A stretch of 64,000 nucleotides of DNA from Hufsiella arboris. Lineage in GTDB: Bacteria > Bacteroidota > Bacteroidia > Sphingobacteriales > Sphingobacteriaceae. Shown piece by piece: positions 46,620-53,932 of the stretch (position 1 is its first letter; the number at the start of each line of letters is the position of its first letter). A program made the position numbers and the translations under genes. The notes under the pieces are model-generated. The model saw only the letters and a program-made list of their open reading frames with translations. It searched no databases and was not told the DNA's origin. The DNA lies in contig NZ_WVHT01000004.1 of NCBI RefSeq assembly GCF_009834875.1, forward strand, positions 124,001 through 188,000, given 5' to 3'.

Positions 46620-47510
46620 ATGAATAAAACATTTGTATCCATTATCATACCGACTTTTAAAGATTGGCGAAGGTTGGCTTTGTGTTTGCGCTCATTAGCA
46701 GTTCAAAGTTATGATGTCAATTTATTCGAGATTATTGTTGTCAACAATCACGCTTCAGATAAAATACCGGAAAACTACTTCATACCGAACAATTGCAGAA
46801 TTGTTATAGAGGAAAAGCCGGGGTCGTATGCTGCAAGAAATACCGGTGTAAATTTATCTACTGGTTCTATCATTGGCTTCACCGATTCGGACTGCATTGC
46901 TGACAAAGATTGGATAAAAAATGCAGTCGCTTTTTTTCATAATAACCCAGACTGCTCGAGAATTGCAGGCAAAATCCGCTTATTCTATAAATCAGAAAAA
47001 TTAACTAAAGCAGAACTCTACGAAAAGATTTATGCATTTAATCAGGATGTATATGTTGAGCAGGACGGAACCGGAGTAACTGCCAATATGTTTGCTTACA
47101 GGGATGCATTCGACACCATCGGGTACTTTAAGGATGACTTGCTATCGGGAGGAGACTACGAGTGGTCTATAAGAGCCAGAGATGCTGGTTTTAAAATTAA
47201 ATACTCAGAACAAACGATAGTTAATCATCCGGCACGATATCAGTTAACAGAGTTAATAAAAAAAGCTAAGCGGGTCGGCGGTGGTCAGGCCGGATTTGAG
47301 CCTGCTAAAGCATCCATAGGAGAGTCTATAATAAAATTTGTCTATGACCTGAGACCTCCCGTAAAAAGCATTCCGCTTATTGTTGCGAAGGGAAAAGATC
47401 TTCATTTTGCCCAAAAGTGTCTGATCTTTTATATAAGATATTATTTATCAATTACAACAGCCCGCGAAAAACTAAAAGTAAGCCTCGGAAAGACCGCCCA
47501 ACGGGTATAA
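46620..47510 (+). CDS. Glycosyltransferase family 2
   Basis: GT-A enzyme of 296 residues. The N-terminus (VSIIIPTFKDWRRLALCLRSL) and GFTDSDCIAD (DXD-type motif, about 83-92) mark the donor site; GGDYEWSIRARDAGF (about 179-193) is the acceptor-side catalytic motif. It lies 60 bp after the first GT2 gene and 54 bp before the UDP-glucose dehydrogenase gene, same direction. Confidence 0.94.
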   Translation: MNKTFVSIIIPTFKDWRRLALCLRSLAVQSYDVNLFEIIVVNNHASDKIPENYFIPNNCRIVIEEKPGSYAARNTGVNLSTGSIIGFTDSDCIADKDWIKNAVAFFHNNPDCSRIAGKIRLFYKSEKLTKAELYEKIYAFNQDVYVEQDGTGVTANMFAYRDAFDTIGYFKDDLLSGGDYEWSIRARDAGFKIKYSEQTIVNHPARYQLTELIKKAKRVGGGQAGFEPAKASIGESIIKFVYDLRPPVKSIPLIVAKGKDLHFAQKCLIFYIRYYLSITTAREKLKVSLGKTAQRV

Positions 47511-47564
47511 GCTTATTAAAATCATCGTAATACCATTTATTAATTAATCACTAAAATTTAACTT

Positions 47565-48896
47565 ATGAAAATCGCTGTAATTGGAACGGGCTATGTAGGC
47601 CTTGTGACGGGAACCTGTTTATCAGAAACGGGCAATGATGTAACCTGCGTGGACATTAACAAACAGAAAGTACAAATGATGCAACAAGGACAGCTACCTA
47701 TTTATGAGCCAGGCCTTGAGTTACTTTTCCTACGGAATATCATCCAGGACAGGCTTCGTTTTACTACAGATTTGGCTGACGCTATTAAAGACGCCGAAAT
47801 AATATTCCTGGCTTTGCCTACTCCCCCAGGTGAAGACGGTTCGGCAGACTTAAGCTACGTATTGGGAGCAGCCAAAGACATTGCAAAACTGGTTACTTCT
47901 TACAAAGTTGTGGTAACAAAATCAACCGTTCCGGTTGGCACTGCAGATAAAGTGAAAGCAGTGTTTAATGAACACACAGACGTTGAGGTAGCTGTCGTCT
48001 CCAATCCGGAATTTTTGAGGGAAGGTGTTGCTGTCGAAGATTTTATGAAGCCGGATCGTGTAGTGGTTGGCACTACCGATGAAAGAGCTCGTAAATTGAT
48101 GCATGATCTATATTCGCCATACGTACGTCAGGGTAATCCAATTATTTTCATGGATGAGCGTTCCTCAGAGCTGACAAAGTATGCCGCGAACTCGTTTCTC
48201 GCTACAAAAATTTCATTCATGAATGAAATTGCGAATTTATGCGAACTGGTTGGCGCGAACGTAGACATGGTAAGACTTGGCGTTGGTTCCGATGACCGTA
48301 TTGGTAAACGCTTTTTGTTCCCTGGAATAGGCTACGGAGGCAGCTGCTTTCCTAAGGATGTTCAGGCATTGGCGAAATCAGCTGAAGACAACAAATATGA
48401 TTTCAAAATCTTGAATTCTGTAATGGAAGTTAACACGATTCAGAAAAAAATTCTTGTTGAAAAATTAAAAAAATATTACGGAGGTGACTTGAAAGATAAG
48501 ACTTTCGCTTTGTGGGGGCTTGCGTTTAAGCCCGAAACTGACGACATAAGAGAAGCGCCGGCACTATATATCATTGATGAGTTACTACAGGCCGGTGCAA
48601 AAGTTACCGTGTTCGACCCTGAAGCGATAAATAATGTTAAATATTTACTGGAAGATAAAATTGCTTACGCAGATGATCAGTACGAAGCGTTGGAAGAAGC
48701 TGATGCATTGCTGATATTAACAGAGTGGAGCGTTTTCCGAAATCCTGATTTTAACCGAATAGCCTCAACCCTTAAAGAAAAGGTCATTTTCGATGGACGA
48801 AATCTTTTCGATCTGGATAAAATGATAGACCTCGGCTTTTACTACAATAGTATCGGGCGTGATCTGGTACCTCAAGACACTTTTACAACCCTTTAA
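47565..48896 (+). CDS. ugd: UDP-glucose 6-dehydrogenase
   Basis: Oxidises UDP-glucose to UDP-glucuronate with two NAD, supplying an acidic sugar for the EPS. The 443-residue protein has the NAD fold IGTGYVGLVTG (6-16), the middle domain with NPEFLREG (147-154) and the catalytic Cys261 in GYGGSCFPKD, then the UDP-binding C-terminal domain (from about 320). Full length. It ends the main EPS gene run and is followed at once by a strong terminator. UDP-glucose rather than UDP-mannose as substrate fits the motif set, and the related UDP-ManNAc dehydrogenases are less similar. Confidence 0.95.
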   Translation: MKIAVIGTGYVGLVTGTCLSETGNDVTCVDINKQKVQMMQQGQLPIYEPGLELLFLRNIIQDRLRFTTDLADAIKDAEIIFLALPTPPGEDGSADLSYVLGAAKDIAKLVTSYKVVVTKSTVPVGTADKVKAVFNEHTDVEVAVVSNPEFLREGVAVEDFMKPDRVVVGTTDERARKLMHDLYSPYVRQGNPIIFMDERSSELTKYAANSFLATKISFMNEIANLCELVGANVDMVRLGVGSDDRIGKRFLFPGIGYGGSCFPKDVQALAKSAEDNKYDFKILNSVMEVNTIQKKILVEKLKKYYGGDLKDKTFALWGLAFKPETDDIREAPALYIIDELLQAGAKVTVFDPEAINNVKYLLEDKIAYADDQYEALEEADALLILTEWSVFRNPDFNRIASTLKEKVIFDGRNLFDLDKMIDLGFYYNSIGRDLVPQDTFTTL

Positions 48897-48902
48897 CAAA
48901 TT

Positions 48903-48936
48903 AAAGAAGCCGTCCATTAAGACGGCTTCTTTTTTG
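48903..48936 (+). terminator. Intrinsic terminator after ugd
   Basis: A 12-bp stem AAAGAAGCCGTC / GACGGCTTCTTT with a 6-nt loop and a following T run lies 6 bp after the ugd stop. It marks the end of the main EPS transcript. Confidence 0.92.
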
Positions 48937-49318
48937 CATAATATGAATTAAAAAACTACCACTACATGTCCCCAATTCGAGAAAAGAAATTCAATTTTCA
49001 CTGAAAGTTTTATCGAAAAGCACGGTGTACACATTTTAATCATAATTACAACACCAAAATTTCCCAGTATTTCACAAAACCTACTCGAATTTACAAACTG
49101 ACAATTATCACCAAAATTTATTATGATATTGGTATCAATAATTCAATTTAATTGAGTTTTTGCTTATTAAAAATTGAATTTTGTGAATTTAAGCTAAAGC
49201 GATTTTTTACTCTGAAATAAAAAAAAATCGTTTAAATCCTATTTCATCATTTAGATGAATATAAAATTAATAGCTCTTACAATTAAGATAAATCAGTTGA
49301 AATTTAAATCTCCCCACC
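48937..49318. promoter_or_regulatory. AT-rich region upstream of the sugar-phosphate transferase gene
   Basis: About 380 bp with no gene, extremely AT-rich. It must hold a separate promoter since it follows a terminator. A short palindrome CAATT-T-AATTG is at about 49144-49154; no certain -7 element. Confidence 0.35.
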
Positions 49319-50701
49319 ATGAAAACGCGTTATCTATATTTGATTTATTTTGTAATATCCATTCTTGATATAGCAGTTGTTAATATTGCTTTTTATATCA
49401 CTTGTGATTATCTCAAATTAAATATAAACACTAATCTAAATCTTCTTATCGTTGCCAACTATCTTTGGTTACTTGCCGCGTTAGCATTAAAATTATATAA
49501 TGCGAAGTTTATTAAAGGCATTATTCATAACTGTATATTGACGTTAAAAAGCTTCATACTTTTCGCATTTATCTTTTTCTCATATATACTTTTAACAAAA
49601 GAAAATCATGCGTTTGCTGAAAACCTGATTGTCTTCTACTTTTTCACAATATCAGGTCTATTAAGTATTAGATACGCAATTTCCAAAGCAGAAAAAATGC
49701 TGAAAAAGCACTTTAAGATTGCTAGACCTGTCGCCGTAATCGGTATGAATTCAATGGGGATTCGACTAGCGGGTTTTTTCCAGGATCAAGACAATCATTT
49801 CGCATTTGAAGGATTTTTAAATAAAGAGAATACATCGTATTTAGACCATTCCGGTCAGGTCCTGCCATCGATATTAGAGCAAATTAAGTCTGCCGCTTCA
49901 AATGGTGTAAATGATGTATATGTTTCATTATCACCAGATAAAATTCACGAGTTCGCCTCTCTCCAAAGAGAAGCTGATAAATGCTGCTTACGTTTGAAAT
50001 TGGTTCCAGATTTATCCCAGTTATTAAGCGACCAGCTGAAGGTCAGCTACATGAATAATTTTACTGTTTTAAGCAACAGAAACGAGCCCTTAGAAGAAGT
50101 AGAAAATAGATTCCAGAAAAGAGCTTTTGACATAGTATTCAGCTCACTGGTTATCATATTTATAATGAGCTGGTTTTATCCATTGGTCGGCTTACTCATT
50201 AAATTGCAAAGCCCCGGCCCGATTTTATTCAAGCAACTAAGAAGTGGAAAGAATAACAAGCAGTTCGTTTGTTATAAATTCCGAAGCATGAAAATCAACA
50301 ATGAAAGTAATAGCAGATTAACAAATAAAACAGATAGCCGGATTACAAAAATCGGAGCGTTTTTACGCAAGACAAGCTTAGATGAATTACCACAATTTTT
50401 CAATGTATTTTTAGGCGATATGAGTGTAATAGGCCCTCGTCCCCACCCAATATTCGTAACTGAACAATATAGCCCGATAATCAATAAATTTATGGTAAGA
50501 CATTTTTTAAAGTCGGGTATTACCGGATGGGCGCAAGTTAACGGGTACAGAGGCGGAGGTGACGAAGAAAATACTCCCCATATGCAAAAAAGAATTGAGC
50601 ATGATATCTGGTATCTCGAAAACTGGTCGATGTGGCTTGACCTTAAGATCGTTTATATGACTGTTAGAAACCTGATTAAGGGCGAAGAAAATGCTTATTA
50701 G
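49319..50701 (+). CDS. Undecaprenyl-phosphate sugar-phosphate transferase (EPS priming enzyme, WcaJ-like)
   Basis: Membrane enzyme that starts EPS synthesis by moving a sugar-1-phosphate to undecaprenyl phosphate. Of 460 residues, 1-120 form four TM helices, about 135-260 a CoA-binding-like domain, and from about 265 the bacterial sugar transferase domain: a TM helix after KRAFDIVFSSLVIIF, then SPGPILFKQLRSGKN, CYKFRSMK, LRKTSLDELPQFFNVFLGDMS, GPRPHP, SGITGWAQVNGYRG and the C-terminal IEHDIWYLENWSMWLDLKI. This is the full WcaJ/GumD layout. It is separated from the main operon by a terminator and probably has its own promoter. Confidence 0.94.
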   Translation: MKTRYLYLIYFVISILDIAVVNIAFYITCDYLKLNINTNLNLLIVANYLWLLAALALKLYNAKFIKGIIHNCILTLKSFILFAFIFFSYILLTKENHAFAENLIVFYFFTISGLLSIRYAISKAEKMLKKHFKIARPVAVIGMNSMGIRLAGFFQDQDNHFAFEGFLNKENTSYLDHSGQVLPSILEQIKSAASNGVNDVYVSLSPDKIHEFASLQREADKCCLRLKLVPDLSQLLSDQLKVSYMNNFTVLSNRNEPLEEVENRFQKRAFDIVFSSLVIIFIMSWFYPLVGLLIKLQSPGPILFKQLRSGKNNKQFVCYKFRSMKINNESNSRLTNKTDSRITKIGAFLRKTSLDELPQFFNVFLGDMSVIGPRPHPIFVTEQYSPIINKFMVRHFLKSGITGWAQVNGYRGGGDEENTPHMQKRIEHDIWYLENWSMWLDLKIVYMTVRNLIKGEENAY

Positions 50702-50718
50702 TTAAACTGATTGAGCGA

Positions 50719-51030
50719 TTAAATTGCAACGTCTCTAAGCTTCTCTTGCATCAAATCTAATTTGTAATGAAAGTGTTTGTAGCTGATCCGTGCAGTTTCG
50801 ACAGCAGCTACTAACCATTCTAATTCGATGTTAATTCCCTGGTGTTCAGTAATTCCATCAGCTACTAAAACTTCTCCGTCATTATAACGGATAAATTCAG
50901 GTTCAGCAGAGTTTAGCTTATTTTGAATAATGTCCATTTTGGTTTTTTCGGCCTTAATTAAATTTAAAACCGCGACATTATTATAGCACCTAATAATATT
51001 CAGCGCCCTTTGTCTTTGCCTGTTAATCAT
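50719..51030 (-). CDS. Small protein of unknown function
   Basis: A 103-residue cytoplasmic protein, mostly helical with a short beta-like centre (EFIRYNDGEVLVADGITEHQ) and no Cys. I do not recognise a family. A promoter-like site on this strand (TACATTTG at 51082-51089, with TTG 16 bp further) supports that it is a real gene with a leader of about 45 nt. Met32 (MDIIQ) is an alternative start. It converges with the priming enzyme gene. Confidence 0.55.
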   Translation of the reverse strand: MINRQRQRALNIIRCYNNVAVLNLIKAEKTKMDIIQNKLNSAEPEFIRYNDGEVLVADGITEHQGINIELEWLVAAVETARISYKHFHYKLDLMQEKLRDVAI

Positions 51031-51081
51031 GAATAATTCTATGAATCGTGTCTAAACTCAATGCTTTTGAAAAAAGCTCAA

Positions 51082-51108
51082 CAAATGTAAGAAGATTACT
51101 TCAGACAA
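51082..51108 (-). promoter_or_regulatory. Promoter-like site for the small gene 50719-51030
   Basis: Read on the minus strand: TTG at 51108-51106 and TACATTTG at 51089-51082, spaced 16 bp, slightly short of the usual 17-23. Confidence 0.4.
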
Positions 51109-51196
51109 TTAAGCTTTTGAAAAGTTTCTATTAAATTATTATAAATAAATGATTATTGGGTAAAGAGAATTTTTGACAGAAATTTAAAATACGAAG

Positions 51197-51220
51197 AGCC
51201 TCCTCATGGGAGGCTTTTTT
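51197..51220 (+). terminator. Intrinsic terminator-like hairpin before the kinase gene
   Basis: AGCCTCC-TCATG-GGAGGCT with T6 after it. No plus-strand gene ends close by (nearest stop 50701), so it may end read-through from the priming gene, or belong to an unseen small transcript. Confidence 0.7.
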
Positions 51221-51302
51221 ATTGCCGTTAAATAAAGGATTTACAATTAACTTTCATCGAAAAAGCGATTGAAATATTATTTTAAACTAATACCTTTCAC
51301 AA

Positions 51303-52823
51303 ATGACCTACACAATTGGTATTGATATTGGGACCGGTAGTACAAAGGCTATAGCGATAACCGCTGACGGAACAACTATTGCAGCATCACAATATCTTTA
51401 CCCAACAAAAATACCTGAAATTGATGCTAATGAACAAGACCAGGAACTTGTTTGGCAAGCATTTATCGATTGTATCCGTGACATAGCTTTGAAATTGAAT
51501 GGCGCTCCCGTGTCGATATGTTTAAGCAGTGCTATGCATAGCGTAATTCCGGTAGATGATAAAGGTTCAGCTTTAAGCGATATGATAACCTGGGCTGACA
51601 ACCGCAGTTCAAAAATAGCTGAAGAGCTACGTAATAGTCAATCAGCTGAATACCTTTATCGACGCACCGGAACGCCGATTCACGCTATGTCGCCGCTTAC
51701 GAAAATAATATGGCTGAAGCGCAGTAAGCCAGCGATATTTGAACTTACGGCAAAATTCATTTCAATTAAGGAATTTATATGGTACCGGCTATTCGGTGTT
51801 TTTGAAATTGACTATTCGCTGGCATCGGCCACCGGCCTGTTTGATCTGGAAAATAAGGAATGGAACGCTACAGCGCTCGCACTGGCATCGATCGACAAGT
51901 CGGTACTTTCTTCACCGGTTGATGTTTTCCATAACCGGGACCGCCTGGGTAAATCAATGGCTGATCTGCTGTCAATCTCTCAACAAACAAAATTTATAAT
52001 TGGAGCAAGCGACGGATGCCTGGCAAATCTCGGCAGCCAATGCTTGTCTCCGGATGTAGCAGCCCTTACTATCGGTACCAGCGCGGCGGTTAGAATTACC
52101 TCGCGGAAACCAATTTTCAATTTTCGCCAAATGACGTTTAATTATTTGTTAGACAACGAAAATTTCGTTTGTGGCGGACCAGTTAACAACGGTGGGAATG
52201 TAGTAAAATGGCTGATCAGGAATTTTTTGGATGAAGACATCAATCAAAATACTTATGCTAAATTATTTGGAAAAATTGCCGAAGTAGCGTCAGGATCTGA
52301 CGGGCTTCTTTTTCTACCATATATCTACGCGGAGCGTGCTCCAATATGGGATTCGAATAGTTGTGGAATGTATTTCGGAATAAAAAACCGGCATAAAACA
52401 GCTCATTTTTTAAGAGCCGCAGTGGAAGGAATCTGTTTCGGATTAAGGAGCATTATAGAAACTCTCGAACAAACTCAGAAAATAAATCAGCTGCATGTAA
52501 GCGGAGGATTTACTCATTCACGAGTTTGGCTGCAAATCCTGGCAGATGTAACGGGGAAAACTTTGGTGCTTGTAGACAGTAACGATGCCTCGGCCGTGGG
52601 AGCAGCAATGCTTGGATTTAAACTATCCGGTGATCTAAAAGATTACCGGGATTTTTTCAAACCGGAAAAAAATACAGTTATAAATCCTGACGCTTCCGTA
52701 ACCGATCTATACACAAACCTTTTCAATATTTACAAAGATTTATACCCGGCAACCGAGTTATCCATGCATAACTTGGCGAAGTTGTCTAATACTGATCAGC
52801 GCTCCAATAAAACACAGTTGTAA
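51303..52823 (+). CDS. FGGY-family carbohydrate kinase, gluconokinase type
   Basis: Cytoplasmic sugar kinase of 506 residues. The FGGY N-terminal domain (about 3-245) starts with the phosphate-binding GIDIGTGSTKAIAI, has MITWADNRS and SATGLFD, and the C-terminal domain (about 255-455) has the phosphate-2 motif LTIGTSAAVRI, ERAPIWDSNSCGMYFGI and the adenosine motif VSGGFTHSRVWLQILADV. The pattern (AMHS, ADNR, GTPIHAMSPL) fits gluconokinase best; xylulokinase is the alternative. It stands alone between a terminator and the DUF47 gene. Confidence 0.88.
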   Translation: MTYTIGIDIGTGSTKAIAITADGTTIAASQYLYPTKIPEIDANEQDQELVWQAFIDCIRDIALKLNGAPVSICLSSAMHSVIPVDDKGSALSDMITWADNRSSKIAEELRNSQSAEYLYRRTGTPIHAMSPLTKIIWLKRSKPAIFELTAKFISIKEFIWYRLFGVFEIDYSLASATGLFDLENKEWNATALALASIDKSVLSSPVDVFHNRDRLGKSMADLLSISQQTKFIIGASDGCLANLGSQCLSPDVAALTIGTSAAVRITSRKPIFNFRQMTFNYLLDNENFVCGGPVNNGGNVVKWLIRNFLDEDINQNTYAKLFGKIAEVASGSDGLLFLPYIYAERAPIWDSNSCGMYFGIKNRHKTAHFLRAAVEGICFGLRSIIETLEQTQKINQLHVSGGFTHSRVWLQILADVTGKTLVLVDSNDASAVGAAMLGFKLSGDLKDYRDFFKPEKNTVINPDASVTDLYTNLFNIYKDLYPATELSMHNLAKLSNTDQRSNKTQL

Positions 52824-52878
52824 AATTAATATTAATTTAACATTGAACTCTTAACTTAGTATTGCCAATTACAATACC

Positions 52879-53517
52879 ATGTTAAACACACTGATCAAAA
52901 AGCTTACGCCATCTTACAAAAAGACGTTCTACACTGAATTCCAGCAATTTGGCTCGCATTTATTTGAAATGGCAGCGTTACAGCAGGACTTCCTTAAAGC
53001 AAAGTCAAAAGAGGAAACCTCCATTCTTATGGATCGAATGACGAATTTTGAAAAGCGAAGCGATATTTTAAACCGTACATTGGTTTCAGAGCTGAGCCGT
53101 TCCTTTATCACGCCGTTTGACAGGTCAGATATTTATGCACTTGGTCGGGCTATCCACAAAATAACCAGTAATATTTTTCAATCGTCGGCCAAAATCAGCG
53201 CTTACAGTGGACTGCAACACGATGCAGAAGTTACAAGACTATCATCGATTATGCTTGATTGTTGTAATCATCTGAAAACAATACTCTACAGCTTAAACCA
53301 GATCGTCGAAACAAAGACAATAACCGATTCCTTTTTCAGGATTAACCGGCTAAAGAAAGAGGCTGAATATATTTACAACCTCGCTGTATCGCAACTTCTT
53401 GAAAAAGAAATACCAGCTAATTCTATGAAACTCGGAGATCTTTTGGCCACTCAGGAAGCCGCAATCAATGGATGTAAAGAGGCAGTACTTGTTGTAGAAA
53501 ATATTACAATCAGGTAA
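52879..53517 (+). CDS. DUF47/PhoU-like protein
   Basis: A 212-residue all-helical cytoplasmic protein. FYTEFQQFGSHLFEMAALQQDFL near the N-terminus, ERRSD-type FEKRSDILNRTLVSEL and FITPFDRSDIYAL are the signature of the DUF47 (PhoU_div) family, which associates with Pit-type phosphate transporters. The normal downstream pit gene is missing here; the next gene is convergent. Start at 52879 gives the usual N-terminus. Regulation of phosphate uptake is a family-level inference. Confidence 0.88.
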   Translation: MLNTLIKKLTPSYKKTFYTEFQQFGSHLFEMAALQQDFLKAKSKEETSILMDRMTNFEKRSDILNRTLVSELSRSFITPFDRSDIYALGRAIHKITSNIFQSSAKISAYSGLQHDAEVTRLSSIMLDCCNHLKTILYSLNQIVETKTITDSFFRINRLKKEAEYIYNLAVSQLLEKEIPANSMKLGDLLATQEAAINGCKEAVLVVENITIR

Positions 53518-53537
53518 ATCTTTATGACTTACCTGAT
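53509..53537. terminator. Hairpin between convergent genes
   Basis: ATCAGGTAA and TTACCTGAT form a perfect 9-bp stem with an 11-nt loop that includes the stop codon of the DUF47 gene. Without a long T run it is a weaker terminator candidate; position between convergent genes fits. Confidence 0.5.
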
Positions 53538-53544
53538 CGACAAT

Positions 53545-53859
53545 CTAAACACCTTCAACGATATAATGCTCGGTAACTGTAACTGAATCCGGATCGTTCA
53601 AAAAAGTATTTCTTTCTTGTATATCCTTAACAGGGCAATAGCCTGTTATTCCGCGATAAACCAGCCCTCCGCCTACGGCAACTTCGCCCAGCGCTAAGAT
53701 CGGATGCGAAAAGAGATTCGTGATTCCTTTAATAAATATGAATGCGCCTGCAGCAACCGAAACAATACGTTCCGACTGCTCGATGTTTGCATTATCATTC
53801 GGGTGAGCCCATGAATCTTTAATATTTTCAGCAAGTCTGCTTATTTCATTAGTTATCAT
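53545..53859 (-). CDS. DUF2892-family small membrane protein
   Basis: A 104-residue protein whose centre (SERIVSVAAGAFIFIKGI, then SHPILALGEVAVGGGLVYRGITGYCPVK) has the two short TM helices and the RGxTGYCP-type motif of the YgaP-like transmembrane/DUF2892 family. N- and C-terminal ends are polar. Exact role unknown. It lies 73 bp downstream of the histidine kinase gene in the same direction. Confidence 0.78.
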   Translation of the reverse strand: MITNEISRLAENIKDSWAHPNDNANIEQSERIVSVAAGAFIFIKGITNLFSHPILALGEVAVGGGLVYRGITGYCPVKDIQERNTFLNDPDSVTVTEHYIVEGV

Positions 53860-53932
53860 AATGTCTGTTTTTATAGGTTGTATGTATAACAGCTCCGCCT
53901 CTTGCTGGTTTTATAAATTCAAAATAAATAGG

